From the NCBI GenBank assembly GCA_028825475.1, contig JAPKAB010000023.1, positions 1 through 37,723 of the forward strand: a stretch of 37,723 bases of DNA, written 5' to 3'. The notes under the pieces are model-generated. The model was not told where the DNA came from and ran no database searches. It worked only from the letters and a program-made list of their open reading frames with translations. Positions within the stretch are counted from its first letter, which is position 1. Each line of letters starts with the position of its first letter. Made by a program: the position numbers and the translations under genes. The DNA comes from Ascidiaceihabitans sp. (GTDB lineage Bacteria > Pseudomonadota > Alphaproteobacteria > Rhodobacterales > Rhodobacteraceae). Positions 14,984 to 24,240 of this stretch are shown in pieces.

Positions 14984-15931
14984 ATGATCCGTTACACCCT
15001 TAAGCGTTTTCTTTCTCTGTGCATCAGTTTGGCTGTGGCATCTCTGCTGATCTTTTTCGTAATCGAAATCGCTCCCGGTGATCCCGCATCGTTTATGCTG
15101 GGGATCAACGCACAGCCTGATACGGTCGCCGCACTGCGCGCTGAACTTGGTCTAGATGTACCCAAATTCGAGCGCTATCTCGCATGGACCCAAGGAATGC
15201 TAACAGGCGACTTTGGCATGTCTTATACCTACCGCACGCCTATCTCCCAAATGGTCGCAGATCGCCTTTGGGTATCACTGCCCCTCGCGCTATTCGCGCT
15301 GGCCTTATCCACCATCATCGCCCTGCCGGCTGGCATCTACGCAGCCGCTCGTCGCGGCAAGACTGGCGATGTTGCCGTGATGAGCGCCACCCAGCTTGGC
15401 GTCGCGATCCCCAACTTTTGGTTCGCCATGATGTTGGTCCTGATCTTTGCGATTAAACTGCGCTGGTTCGCAGGCGGTGGCTTTGCCGGTTGGGACAAAG
15501 GGCTGGGCGCAGTCATGTGGTCGCTCACCTTGCCCGCTATTTCACTCGCACTACCCCAAGCCGCAATTCTGGCCCGCGTCATGCGATCCGCCTTGCTAGA
15601 TGTGATGAACGAAGACTTCATGCGCACCGCCCGCGCCAAGGGTTTAACCACTACGCAAACCCTATGGAAACATGGGCTGCGCAACGCGCTAATCCCTGTC
15701 CTAACGATTATCGGGTTACAGTTTTCATTCCTCCTTGCTGGTGGGATCATCATTGAGCAGGTGTTCTATTTGCCTGGTCTTGGACGCCTTGTTTTCCAAG
15801 CAATCAGCGCGAGGGATTTGATCGTAGTCGAATCCGTTGTCATGCTTCTGGTCTTCGCCGTGATCGTGGTGAATTTCGCTGTCGATTTGGCCTATGCCAC
15901 CGTTGATCCACGATTAAGGGCGCGCACATGA
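14984..15931 (+). CDS. ABC transporter permease, DppB-like
   Basis: An inner-membrane permease of 315 residues from the chosen start, with about six hydrophobic segments. Family features include the N-terminal helix MIRYTLKRFLSL, GDFGMSYTYRTPI, the ATPase-coupling EAA-type loop (DFMRTARAKGLTTTQTLWKHGLRNALIP) quoted here in part as RTARAKGLT and HGLRNAL, and the GLGRL motif near the end. The frame could begin at a TTG at 14978, but the ATG at 14984 matches family N-termini; no good ribosome binding site is visible for either. It overlaps the next permease by 4 bp (ATGA). Confidence 0.92.
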   Translation: MIRYTLKRFLSLCISLAVASLLIFFVIEIAPGDPASFMLGINAQPDTVAALRAELGLDVPKFERYLAWTQGMLTGDFGMSYTYRTPISQMVADRLWVSLPLALFALALSTIIALPAGIYAAARRGKTGDVAVMSATQLGVAIPNFWFAMMLVLIFAIKLRWFAGGGFAGWDKGLGAVMWSLTLPAISLALPQAAILARVMRSALLDVMNEDFMRTARAKGLTTTQTLWKHGLRNALIPVLTIIGLQFSFLLAGGIIIEQVFYLPGLGRLVFQAISARDLIVVESVVMLLVFAVIVVNFAVDLAYATVDPRLRART

Positions 15932-16743
15932 ACCGCAATCTTATCATTGGCCTGATCCTTTCAGCCATCGCGATTTTGGCGGCTTTGGTGTCCTTCATCT
16001 GGACCCCATTCGACCACGTCGCAATGAACATCCCCGCGAAACTTCAAACCCCAAACCTAACCCATTGGTTTGGAACTGACCACTTTGGCCGTGATATTTT
16101 CAGTATGATCATGGTCGGTGCGCGCACCTCGATCGCCGTGGCATTTGTGGCTGTTGGTATAGGCATGGGGCTGGGCATTCCATTGGGTCTATGGGCCGCT
16201 GCACGCAAAGGGTCGTATGTTGACGAGTTGATCATGCGAGCCAATGATCTTATATTCGCCTTCCCCTCGCTGGTTATCGCCATCCTGATCACCGCCATTT
16301 TTGGCGCAGGTGCGGTGAACGCCATCATCGCCATCGGCATCTTTAACATCCCCGTTTTCGCCCGCGTTGTACGCGGTGCTGCCTTGCCAATCTGGGAGCG
16401 TGAATTCATCCTCGCCGCGCGTGTCGCCGGCAAAAAAGCAGCCCGCATTTCGGTGGAACACATTCTGCCAAATGTACTAAACCTTTTGATTGTCCAAGCC
16501 ACCATTCAATTCAGCCTCGGCATCTTGGCCGAAGCTGCGCTTAGCTATGTTGGCCTTGGCGCGCAGCCCCCAACTCCCAGCTGGGGGCGCATGTTGGCGG
16601 ACGCACAAACGTTGGTCAGTATCGCGCCACACCTCGCCCTAATCCCCGGCTTTGCAATAATCATAACTGTGATGGGACTGAACCTTATGGGTGACGGTTT
16701 GCGCGACCATCTAAACCCCCGTACACGGGTGGCCCGAACATGA
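15928..16743 (+). CDS. ABC transporter permease, DppC-like
   Basis: The second permease of the peptide-type importer, 271 residues. It has an N-terminal membrane helix, then the family-typical HWFGTDHFGRDIFS segment and GARTSIAVAFVAVG. The EAA-type coupling loop is ILAARVAGKKAARISVEHIL, followed by SYVGLGAQPPTPSWG near the C-terminus. It overlaps both neighbours by 4 bp, so translation of permeases and ATPase is probably coupled. It should pair with the DppB-like protein in the inner membrane. Confidence 0.93.
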   Translation: MNRNLIIGLILSAIAILAALVSFIWTPFDHVAMNIPAKLQTPNLTHWFGTDHFGRDIFSMIMVGARTSIAVAFVAVGIGMGLGIPLGLWAAARKGSYVDELIMRANDLIFAFPSLVIAILITAIFGAGAVNAIIAIGIFNIPVFARVVRGAALPIWEREFILAARVAGKKAARISVEHILPNVLNLLIVQATIQFSLGILAEAALSYVGLGAQPPTPSWGRMLADAQTLVSIAPHLALIPGFAIIITVMGLNLMGDGLRDHLNPRTRVART

Positions 16744-18338
16744 GTTTGCTGGACATCACCAACCTATCGCTGTCGATCAGCGGAACACCCATCCTGCGGG
16801 ATGTGTCGCTGTCTGTGAACACTGGCGAGATCGTCGCGGTTACGGGCGAAAGCGGGTCAGGGAAATCACTGACAGTTTTGGCGACCATGGGACTACTGCC
16901 TACGAGGTCCCAGACCACAGGCACGATCGCGTTAGAAGGCCAAGACCTGCTGACCACGTCAGAGGCAGACCTATGTAACATTCGTGGCAACAACATCGGC
17001 ATGGTGTTCCAAGAACCAATGACCGCGCTGAACCCCGTACAAACCATCGGTGCACAGGTGGCCGAAACCATCCTGATCCACGGCACCATGAGCAAATCCG
17101 ACGCCATGGCCCGCGCCGCAGATGTGCTGACCCGCGTCGGTTTGCCCCAAGATCAATTCCCGTTGTCGCGCTATCCACACGAATTATCGGGCGGCCAACG
17201 CCAACGCGTTGTCATCGCAATGGCAATCGCCTTGCGCCCCAAACTACTGATCGCAGATGAACCGACAACCGCGCTGGACGTCACCACACAAGCGCAGATT
17301 TTGGACCTACTTCAGGACCTCGCACGTGACTACGACATGGGCCTGTTGATGATCACCCACGACCTTGCCGTGGTGTCTGATATGGCCGACAAAATCGTAG
17401 TCATGCGACTGGGCAAAGTAGTGGAACAGGGCGAAACCAAATCACTGCTCACGAACATGCAACACGCCTATACCAAGATGCTGTTTGCGGCTTCTGGACA
17501 TCAAGTCAAGTTACCTGATCTTCCTGCATCTGATGTCTTGTTAAGCGTCAAAAACGTGGTGCGTGATTATACAACCCCACGCAAAACGGTGTTTGGCTCC
17601 AAGGGGGTTTTCCGTGCCCTTAACGGAGTTAGCTTTGACATTAAACGCGGGGAACGCCTGGGGTTGGTCGGCGAAAGCGGATGTGGTAAATCGACCCTAA
17701 CACGGGCTATTTTAGGACTAGAAGACGTACAAGACGGTGAAATTACCTTAGAGGGAGCAACCGTATTTACGGGCCAAAAACCCAATCTTGCGGTTCGGCG
17801 TAAGATGCAGGTGGTGTTCCAAGACCCATTTGGCAGCTTCAATCCCCGTCACAAAGTTGCGCGATTGATCACTGAACCATTCCACTTGCTTGAAACACCC
17901 CTAACCCAAGAAGAACGTCAGAGATTGATCAACCAAACGCTGACTGCCGTGGGTTTGGACCCATCTGATGCCAACAAATACATCCACCAGTTTTCGGGTG
18001 GCCAACGTCAACGGATCGCGATTGCGCGCGCCCTGATTATCCAACCAGACCTGATCGTTTTTGACGAAGCGGTTAGCGCTTTGGATGTATCAGTGCGCGC
18101 TCAAATATTGGATCTGCTTGCAAACCTTAGCGCCAAATATAACCTAACCTATCTGTTCATCAGTCACGACCTTAGCGTCGTGCGCACGATCACCGATAGG
18201 GTCCTTGTGATGCAGCGCGGCGAAATTGTTGAACAAGGCGAGACCGAACAGGTTTTCACCGCACCCAATCACCCCTACACTCAGGAATTGATCGCAGCAG
18301 CACCTGTCCTGCCTGATCTGCAACACCTGAAGGGATAG
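16740..18338 (+). CDS. Fused double ATP-binding subunit (DppD-DppF type) of the ABC transporter
   Basis: A single 532-residue protein carries both nucleotide-binding domains of the importer. In the first half are Walker A GESGSGKS (36-43), signature LSGGQRQR (149-156) and Walker B LLIADEP (169-175). In the second half are Walker A GESGCGKS (311-318), signature FSGGQRQR (418-425) and Walker B LIVFDEA (438-444). Both domains look catalytically complete. Fused forms are common in alphaproteobacterial peptide and glutathione importers (GsiA-like). It starts inside the DppC-like gene and is followed 3 bases later by the cupin gene, so it lies mid-operon. Confidence 0.95.
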   Translation: MSLLDITNLSLSISGTPILRDVSLSVNTGEIVAVTGESGSGKSLTVLATMGLLPTRSQTTGTIALEGQDLLTTSEADLCNIRGNNIGMVFQEPMTALNPVQTIGAQVAETILIHGTMSKSDAMARAADVLTRVGLPQDQFPLSRYPHELSGGQRQRVVIAMAIALRPKLLIADEPTTALDVTTQAQILDLLQDLARDYDMGLLMITHDLAVVSDMADKIVVMRLGKVVEQGETKSLLTNMQHAYTKMLFAASGHQVKLPDLPASDVLLSVKNVVRDYTTPRKTVFGSKGVFRALNGVSFDIKRGERLGLVGESGCGKSTLTRAILGLEDVQDGEITLEGATVFTGQKPNLAVRRKMQVVFQDPFGSFNPRHKVARLITEPFHLLETPLTQEERQRLINQTLTAVGLDPSDANKYIHQFSGGQRQRIAIARALIIQPDLIVFDEAVSALDVSVRAQILDLLANLSAKYNLTYLFISHDLSVVRTITDRVLVMQRGEIVEQGETEQVFTAPNHPYTQELIAAAPVLPDLQHLKG

Positions 18339-18341
18339 CCG

Positions 18342-18692
18342 ATGAAAACCATTAATTTGGCCGAAAATCTGGGACAATTCTTGAGCCACTGGGATCCGCA
18401 TGTAGTCGCAGATTACAACGGAAACAACGTGATGGTTGTCAAGTTTCAAGGCGAATTTCCGTTCCATATTCACCCTGACACTGACGATTTTTTCTTAGTG
18501 CTAAAGGGCGAAATGGAAATGGACCTTGAGGGTCAAAGCCATACCGTCAAAACAGGCGAACTATTTATCGTACCAAAAGGCATCACCCATCGCCCCCGTG
18601 CAGAAAACGAATGCAAAGTTTTGTTGATCGAACCAAAAGGTGAACCCAATACTGGCGATCCAGAAACCGCCGCGCGCAAGCCGCACATCTGA
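18342..18692 (+). CDS. Small single-domain cupin protein
   Basis: A 116-residue cupin. Motif 1 is HIHPDTDDFFLVLKGEMEM (about 44-62), with the His-x-His and Glu metal ligands. Motif 2 is FIVPKGITHRPRA (about 77-89), with the late His. Such mini-cupins bind Fe, Mn or Zn and act as isomerases, dioxygenases, dehydratases or mere binding proteins, so function cannot be set from sequence. It is translated three bases after the ATPase gene and 11 bases before the P1 peptidase gene. That implies a role in the same pathway, perhaps on the imported compound or its hydrolysis product. Confidence 0.85.
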   Translation: MKTINLAENLGQFLSHWDPHVVADYNGNNVMVVKFQGEFPFHIHPDTDDFFLVLKGEMEMDLEGQSHTVKTGELFIVPKGITHRPRAENECKVLLIEPKGEPNTGDPETAARKPHI

Positions 18693-18703
18693 TAGGAACG
18701 CCC

Positions 18704-19720
18704 ATGCAACCCGGCCCAAAGAACCTGATCACAGACGTAAAAGGTCTGCGTGTAGGCAACGCCCAAGATGACACACTGAAATCCGGCTGTACCGTTGTGA
18801 CTGCAAACACGCCGTTCACTGCATCTGTGCATGTGATGGGTGGTGCACCGGGGACGCGGGAAACAGACCTTTTAGCCCCTGACAAATCAGTGGCTGCTGT
18901 AGATGCTTTGGTTCTGTCTGGCGGGTCTGCGTTTGGTCTGGATGCCTGTTCGGGCGTGGTGGATGGATTGCGCAGCGATGCGCGAGGATACAAGGTTTTA
19001 GATGTCATCATTCCCTTGGTACCCGGGGCAATTCTGTTTGATCTGCTCAACGGCGGGGACAAAGAATGGGACGCAAACCCTTACCGCGATTTGGGCCACA
19101 AGGCGTATCAAAGTGCATCGACTGATTTCAGCCTTGGCACGATTGGCGCGGGCACTGGCGCTTTAACTGGTTCGCTAAAGGGCGGCTTAGGGTCTGCTTC
19201 ACTGGTTTTGGACAATGGTGCGACGGTTGCCGCATTGGTCGCGACGAACCCTATAGGCAACGTCACAACCTCAAATGATCGTCACTTTTGGGCGGCACCC
19301 TTCGAGATTGATGCCGAATTTGGCGGTGTTGGAACGGACCCTGCAAGCGGCCTTGGCCGTAACCTTAACAGTCGTAAGATGGCCGCATTTATGGAACGTG
19401 CCAATACAACTATCGCAATTGTGGCTACCGACATGGTTATGGACAAAGCACAATCTCAACGCGTCGCGATCGCCAGCCATGACGGGATTGGCCGCGCGAT
19501 TATCCCTGCACACATGCCCGGTGATGGCGATGCAGTTTTTGCCCTGTCCACAGGCGAAATTAAGATGCAAAACCCTGATTTTGATCTGATGATGATTGGA
19601 CATGCCGCGGCCCTATGCCTATCACGCGCCATTGCCCGTGCCATTTTTGAGGCAACTCCTGCCCCAAACGACCTGCTGCCATGTTGGCGTGACCTGAACA
19701 CAGCGAAAGACACATCATGA
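18704..19720 (+). CDS. P1/S58 family self-processing aminopeptidase (DmpA/NylC-like)
   Basis: A 338-residue N-terminal-nucleophile hydrolase related to DmpA, beta-peptidyl aminopeptidases and the nylon-oligomer hydrolase NylC. Family motifs include the N-terminal ITDVKGLRVGNAQ, the LSGGSAFGLDA segment and NPIGNV. The predicted autocleavage site is Asn234-Thr235 in ERANTTIAIVATD, which would make Thr235 the nucleophile of a small subunit; NylC is cut at an analogous Asn-Thr bond. There is no signal peptide. Known substrates are D-amino-acid amides, beta-peptides and omega-amino-acid oligomers, which ordinary peptidases do not cut. Its place after a peptide-type importer suggests intracellular hydrolysis of such a compound. 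Confidence 0.9.
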   Translation: MQPGPKNLITDVKGLRVGNAQDDTLKSGCTVVTANTPFTASVHVMGGAPGTRETDLLAPDKSVAAVDALVLSGGSAFGLDACSGVVDGLRSDARGYKVLDVIIPLVPGAILFDLLNGGDKEWDANPYRDLGHKAYQSASTDFSLGTIGAGTGALTGSLKGGLGSASLVLDNGATVAALVATNPIGNVTTSNDRHFWAAPFEIDAEFGGVGTDPASGLGRNLNSRKMAAFMERANTTIAIVATDMVMDKAQSQRVAIASHDGIGRAIIPAHMPGDGDAVFALSTGEIKMQNPDFDLMMIGHAAALCLSRAIARAIFEATPAPNDLLPCWRDLNTAKDTS

Positions 19721-21093
19721 CTGAAGATATGTATGGCTTGCCCGTTACCAACTCCACTGAAGCATCTATGGAAGGTATTAACGATTTTATTCATGGCTTT
19801 ATCGCCTTTGAACCCAAGGCCACCAATGTCATGGACGCTGCAGCGCAAGCCCCCGACTGTTGCTTGATCAATACCTACACCGCGATGTTGTGGATGTTGC
19901 TCGAGGCACCTATCGCACCACAAAAAGCGCTGCCATTTTTGCTCAAAGCAGAAAGCACAATGGCGACCTCAACCTTGCGCGAACAGATGATGGCCCGCGC
20001 AATACGCGCATGGGTCGATGGCGATGTTCCGACATGTGTCTCGATCTGCGAAGAAATCCTTATTGAACACCCTCGTGACATGGTTGCCTTGAAATTAGGG
20101 CAGTACCACACCTTTAACGCAGGTGATTTTCCCAGCATGCTGCGCCTTGCGCTCAAGGTTATGCCAGCAGCTGATGACATTCCCTATGCACACGGTATGG
20201 TTGCCTTTGGTTATGAGGAATGTCACCTGTTGGATGACGCCGAAACATCGGCGCGACGTGCAATGGAATTGCGCCACAACGAGCCATGGGCACACCATGC
20301 ACTGGCACACATTTTTCTGACGCGTGGGCAAACCGCTGAAGGTGCCGCCTTCTTAGAAAGCGTTGCTGACACATGGGACAACCTCAACTCGTTCATGCAC
20401 AGCCACAATTGGTGGCATTTAGCGCTGTTTTACATCAGCGCAGGTCGTGAAGCCGATGTCGTCAGCGCCTATGACACCCACGTTTGGGGATTGGCCAAGG
20501 ATTATAGCCAAGATCAAGTTGGGGCTGCTTCACTCTTGGCGCGTATGGAATTTGCGGGGATCAACGTTGGGGATCGTTGGGCCGATGTTGCGTCCCATAT
20601 TGCAAAACGGGGCCCTGACACGGTCAGCCCGTTTTTGACCCTTCAATACCTTTATGCCCTTGGCCGAACCGATCGCGCGGAGGCCGAGGTTTTACTGGAA
20701 GCAATTGAACAACGCGCAGAAGACGAAAGCCAATTTGACCACCTGGTTTGGCGTGACGTCGCAATTTGGGCAGCACATGGCATTGCCGCACATGCGGTAG
20801 GCGATTGGGATGACGCGATCCGCTTTCTGGGCAAGGCCCTGCCCCGTATGGCCGAATGTGGTGGCAGTCATGCGCAACGTGATCTGTTTGAACAAATCCA
20901 CCTCGATGCATTGATGCAGTCAGGACAAGCATCCAAGGCCCAACAAGTTCTCGAAATGCGCCGTACCTTCGATCCAGGCGGGGTGCCACTAAACATGTTA
21001 CTGGCTGATGCCTATCATAAAACAGGTCTGCCAGATCAGGCGTTCGTTGCGCAAAAACGAGCGAACGCATCCCGCGCAGCCTTAGCTAAGTAG
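19717..21093 (+). CDS. TPR protein of the TTC38 family
   Basis: A 458-residue protein of tandem helical TPR-like repeats that resembles animal TTC38 and its bacterial homologs. Diagnostic stretches are NEPWAHHALAHIFLTRGQT and SHNWWHLALFYISAGR followed by YDTHVWG. No catalytic motif, signal peptide or membrane helix is seen. The function of TTC38 proteins is not established. The ATG overlaps the P1 peptidase stop by 4 bp, so it is translationally coupled and is the last gene of the operon. It could be a scaffold for the hydrolases or a carrier for a product, but this is speculation. Confidence 0.85.
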   Translation: MTEDMYGLPVTNSTEASMEGINDFIHGFIAFEPKATNVMDAAAQAPDCCLINTYTAMLWMLLEAPIAPQKALPFLLKAESTMATSTLREQMMARAIRAWVDGDVPTCVSICEEILIEHPRDMVALKLGQYHTFNAGDFPSMLRLALKVMPAADDIPYAHGMVAFGYEECHLLDDAETSARRAMELRHNEPWAHHALAHIFLTRGQTAEGAAFLESVADTWDNLNSFMHSHNWWHLALFYISAGREADVVSAYDTHVWGLAKDYSQDQVGAASLLARMEFAGINVGDRWADVASHIAKRGPDTVSPFLTLQYLYALGRTDRAEAEVLLEAIEQRAEDESQFDHLVWRDVAIWAAHGIAAHAVGDWDDAIRFLGKALPRMAECGGSHAQRDLFEQIHLDALMQSGQASKAQQVLEMRRTFDPGGVPLNMLLADAYHKTGLPDQAFVAQKRANASRAALAK

Positions 21094-21107
21094 GTCTCTA
21101 AGGCGGT

Positions 21108-21242
21108 CTATTTGTCTAAAGGGTTTTTTTCAGCAAAGCTTTGGAAGAATGCCAAGAACGCACCGTCTGGATCGCGCGGGGCCTCTTTGTCTGCGGCCCA
21201 CTCACCCTCGACAAAGTAAATGTCGCAACCAGAATGACGCAT
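21108..21242 (-). CDS. Unrecognised small ORF or gene remnant (44 codons)
   Basis: Reverse-strand ATG at 21242 to TAG at 21108. The product opens MRHSGCDIYFVEGEW, continues with DPDGAFLAFFQSFAEKN and ends PLDK. The composition looks protein-like rather than random, with an acidic and aromatic-rich pattern. The frame continues a few codons upstream to a TAA with no better start, and AAGG directly abuts the ATG, which is poor spacing. I do not recognise the family. It may be a true small protein, or the C-terminal end of a lost gene lying tail-to-tail with the TTC38-like gene. Confidence 0.35.
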   Translation of the reverse strand: MRHSGCDIYFVEGEWAADKEAPRDPDGAFLAFFQSFAEKNPLDK

Positions 21243-21276
21243 CCTTGCTGTTTCAAAAGCTTATTGACCTTGAATT

Positions 21277-21306
21277 CTAAAAAGTTGCCCTTGGGCAACT
21301 TTTTAG
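21277..21306. terminator. Strong bidirectional inverted repeat (terminator-like)
   Basis: Perfect 14-bp arms CTAAAAAGTTGCCC and GGGCAACTTTTTAG are separated by TT. The A-run, GC core and T-run arrangement is that of a rho-independent terminator in both directions. It lies 184 bases after the TTC38-like gene and could end that operon. Confidence 0.75.
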
Positions 21307-21354
21307 CAACTGAACTTTTAGTGCGTTTGTAGCACTAACTCTTTAGCATCATTA

Positions 21355-21382
21355 CCCACCAAGACAACAGCAGATGGGTGGG
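21355..21382. repeat. Small hairpin in the spacer
   Basis: CCCACC and GGTGGG (21355-21360 and 21377-21382) can pair around a 16-base loop. They are flanked by further pairing halves TTTAG and CTAAA, which extends the stem with an internal bulge. No function is assigned. It is not a tRNA. Confidence 0.4.
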
Positions 21383-21423
21383 CTAAAATTCAATAGCTTT
21401 CAGCGTGAATCAAGGACCAGCTA

Positions 21424-21466
21424 GAAAAAAGCCCGTTCAAGCTAGCATATTTGGACGCGCTTTTTC
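21424..21466 (-). terminator. Rho-independent terminator after cytochrome c
   Basis: Reading leftward, GAAAAAGC and GCTTTTTTC arms with further pairing (CGT/ACG and CAA/TTG across two mismatches) form a hairpin that ends in a T-run. It begins about 32 bases after the cytochrome c stop. Confidence 0.65.
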
Positions 21467-21497
21467 TTATTCCGAAATTTTCAACTTTTAACGTGCG

Positions 21498-21920
21498 TTA
21501 TTGACTCATCGATACAAGGTAGGCAGAAATATCATCGCCACCTTTTTTCAACTTAAAGGACATTTTGGATTTTGCCTTTGGGTCATCCAAGATATTACGC
21601 AAGAACGCCTTGGGGTCTTTGACCCACTCAGCCAAAAGAACTTCATCCCACACAAGCCCAGCTTCGCCTGCAGCGACGAGGTCTTTCGAGTATTTGAACC
21701 CCCCTACAGAACCAGCTGCACGACCAATCATGCCATAAAGGTTTGGGCCTGATTTGCCGCCCTTTGCCAAGACTTCACCGTCATCAGATGCAATCATATG
21801 GCAGGATTTACATTTCTTGAATAGTTTTGCGCCGGCTTCTGCATCACCTGCTGAATGACCATCAGCGAAGGCAGGAGCACTTAGGCTCAGAGCGGCAATT
21901 GCTACGAGTGTACGGATCAT
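21498..21920 (-). CDS. Periplasmic class I cytochrome c
   Basis: A 140-residue secreted cytochrome. The signal peptide MIRTLVAIAALSLSAPAFA is followed by mature DGHSAGDAEAG. Covalent heme attachment is CKSCH (C37, C40, H41) and the axial methionine is probably M120 in KSKMSFKL, giving a mono-heme His/Met protein of the cytochrome c2/c550-type group. It would shuttle electrons in the periplasm. It is monocistronic, divergent from idi and followed by its own terminator. Redox partners cannot be named from this window, though PuuD further along also carries a c-type heme. Confidence 0.93.
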   Translation of the reverse strand: MIRTLVAIAALSLSAPAFADGHSAGDAEAGAKLFKKCKSCHMIASDDGEVLAKGGKSGPNLYGMIGRAAGSVGGFKYSKDLVAAGEAGLVWDEVLLAEWVKDPKAFLRNILDDPKAKSKMSFKLKKGGDDISAYLVSMSQ

Positions 21921-22089
21921 GTTTTCGACTCCAATATGACTTTTCCTAGACTAGCCCAACTTGACTATAACGAACATTTACAAAGTTGCGATTAAAGGTC
22001 GCGGATCAGTTTGCTTGCCGCCACTTTGGCTGCTATTTGTCGCGGTGAACGCTATTGATTTAAGCCAATTGGCAAATGGGGCATTGAAG

Positions 22090-22623
22090 ATGAGGATTAT
22101 GATTCCAGCTTGGGTTGACGGTATCTTGACCCCCGTTGAAAAGTTGGAGGTGCATCAGCGTGGACTGCGCCACAAGGCCATTTCAGTCTTCATTTTACGT
22201 GGCACTGAAGTTCTGTTGCAACGTCGAGCCTTGGAAAAGTATCACACACCCGGCTTGTGGGCGAATGCCTGCTGCACACATCCAGCGTGGGAAGAGCCAT
22301 CGGGCGAGTGTGCCATTCGTCGGTTAGGTGAGGAATTGGGTGTTGAAATTACAGACCTCGATTTTCGCGAAACTCTTGAGTACCGCGCTGACGTTGGCGA
22401 CAGTTTGACTGAATATGAAGTTGTGGATGTATTTATTACCCAGGCTGATAGCGATCTGCAGATTTCCCCAAATCCCGAAGAAGTTATGGATTTCGAGTGG
22501 GTGGAGTACGCAGATTTGCAAAAGCGGATTACGGATACGCCAGATGTCTTTACGCCTTGGTTGCGTATTTACATGGCTGATTTTGCCGAAACCATTTTCG
22601 GTGCCGACTTTGGAACAAGGTGA
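22090..22623 (+). CDS. idi: Isopentenyl-diphosphate delta-isomerase (type I)
   Basis: This Nudix-fold enzyme interconverts isopentenyl and dimethylallyl diphosphate for isoprenoid, carotenoid or quinone synthesis. The 177-residue protein shows IPAWVDGILTPVEKLEVHQR near the start, the catalytic cysteine and metal His in NACCTHP (C61/C62, H64), and the Nudix region with RRLGEELG. Further acidic ligands lie in SLTEYEVVDVF. The frame can be extended upstream to 21961, but homologous proteins begin at about 'MIPAW', so the ATG at 22090 (or the in-frame ATG at 22099) is preferred, with GGGG a few bases upstream. It stands alone between cytochrome c and glpD. Confidence 0.93.
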   Translation: MRIMIPAWVDGILTPVEKLEVHQRGLRHKAISVFILRGTEVLLQRRALEKYHTPGLWANACCTHPAWEEPSGECAIRRLGEELGVEITDLDFRETLEYRADVGDSLTEYEVVDVFITQADSDLQISPNPEEVMDFEWVEYADLQKRITDTPDVFTPWLRIYMADFAETIFGADFGTR

Positions 22624-22704
22624 TCTACGGTTTACTCATGTTACCCTTGCAAATTAGCGCGACCACTGGTTGATTGCGCTGACCTTAAAAAGATAGTGGA
22701 TCGT

Positions 22705-24240
22705 ATGGAAAATCAGCCCTTAGACGTATTTGTCATTGGTGGCGGCATCAATGGTTGCGGGATCGCACGTGATGCAGCGGGCCGTGGTCTAAATGTTGCA
22801 CTAGCCGAAATGGGCGACTTGGGTGGTGCAACGTCTTCTGCTTCAACCAAGTTGTTTCACGGTGGCTTGCGTTATCTAGAATTCTTTGAATTTGGGTTGG
22901 TTAAATCTGCGCTTAAAGAACGCGAAGTACTGCTAAAAGCGATGCCGCATATTTCTTGGCCGATGCGTTTTGTACTGCCCTATAGTGAAGACATGCGGTT
23001 CGACAGTGAAACGCCGACCTCGCGTTTTTTGGCCTGGGTTATGCCATGGATGAAGGGACGCCGGCCCGCATGGCTGATCCGCTTGGGTCTTTTCATGTAC
23101 GACCATTTGGGCGGGCGTGATATTTTGCCGTCAACCGAAACCCTAGATCTTCGAGATGGCCCTGAAGGTACACCACTGCAAGACCGCTTTGAAATGGCCT
23201 ATGAATATTCAGATTGTTGGGTCGAAGATTCACGCCTTGTCATGCTGAACGCGCGCGATGCGGAAGCACGTGGCGCACAGATATTGCCCCGTTGCCGAGT
23301 AACATCGGCACAGCGCAGAGGCGACCTTTGGCATATCGAAACAGAGCAGGGGGATTTCACCGCCCGCAATCTGGTCAACGCTGGCGGCCCGTGGGTCGTT
23401 GATATTCTGTCAGGCGTTTTGCGCCAAAACAGCAGTGCGGGCATTCGGTTGGTGCGTGGCAGTCATATTGTGACCAAACGTTTGTACGACCATGACAAAT
23501 GCTACTTTTTCCAAGGCACCGACGGACGGATCACTTTCGCCATTCCCTATGAGCAGGATTATACGCTGATCGGCACCACAGACGCAGAGCATCATGACCC
23601 CGATACGAAGCCTGCAATCTCAGATATTGAATGTGATTATCTATGCAATTTTGCCTCTGAATATTTCAAGAAGCCTGTGACGCCTGAAGATGTGGTTTGG
23701 ACCTATTCTGGTGTGCGTCCACTTTATGATGACGGCGCTGCATCTGCAACGGCTGCAACGCGCGACTATGTTCTAGATATGGACACCAATGGCGCGCCAT
23801 TGCTCAGCATCTTTGGTGGTAAAATCACGACCTATCGCAAGCTGGCGCAGAAGGCCTTGGAAAAGCTTGAGTTGGGTGAGGATTGGACGGCCGAAGTTCC
23901 ATTGCCCGGTGGGGATTTTCCAGTGGATGGTGTTCAGGATTTGATTGATGGTTTACTCACAGATTATGCGTTTTTGGATCCAAAATGGGCAAGCCGTTTG
24001 GTTCGGGCCTATGGCACTGAGGCACGTGAATGGCTTGGCGATGCAGCGGTGGCCAAGGACTTGGGTAAGGATTTTGGGGCTACCTTAACTGCGGCTGAAT
24101 TAACATGGATGATGACGCGGGAGTATGCGCAAACGGCTGAGGATGCTGTTTGGCGCCGAACAAAGCTAGGCCTGCGCCTAACCGCAAAACAGATCAAAGC
24201 CATCGACATATGGATGGCAAAAGAAGGACAGCCATTATGA
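22705..24240 (+). CDS. glpD: Aerobic glycerol-3-phosphate dehydrogenase
   Basis: This FAD-dependent, membrane-associated enzyme oxidises sn-glycerol-3-phosphate to dihydroxyacetone phosphate and passes electrons to quinone. The 511-residue protein has the FAD dinucleotide-binding motif [19 protein letters not shown] near the N-terminus. It then shows [17 protein letters not shown] and the C-terminal [16 protein letters not shown] motif, all typical of GlpD. The preferred start is ATG at 22705; a GTG at 22696 in the same frame is possible. It overlaps glpK by 4 bp (ATGA), so the two form one unit for growth on glycerol. No glpF transporter or glpR repressor is present here. Confidence 0.95.
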   Translation: MENQPLDVFVIGGGINGCGIARDAAGRGLNVALAEMGDLGGATSSASTKLFHGGLRYLEFFEFGLVKSALKEREVLLKAMPHISWPMRFVLPYSEDMRFDSETPTSRFLAWVMPWMKGRRPAWLIRLGLFMYDHLGGRDILPSTETLDLRDGPEGTPLQDRFEMAYEYSDCWVEDSRLVMLNARDAEARGAQILPRCRVTSAQRRGDLWHIETEQGDFTARNLVNAGGPWVVDILSGVLRQNSSAGIRLVRGSHIVTKRLYDHDKCYFFQGTDGRITFAIPYEQDYTLIGTTDAEHHDPDTKPAISDIECDYLCNFASEYFKKPVTPEDVVWTYSGVRPLYDDGAASATAATRDYVLDMDTNGAPLLSIFGGKITTYRKLAQKALEKLELGEDWTAEVPLPGGDFPVDGVQDLIDGLLTDYAFLDPKWASRLVRAYGTEAREWLGDAAVAKDLGKDFGATLTAAELTWMMTREYAQTAEDAVWRRTKLGLRLTAKQIKAIDIWMAKEGQPL

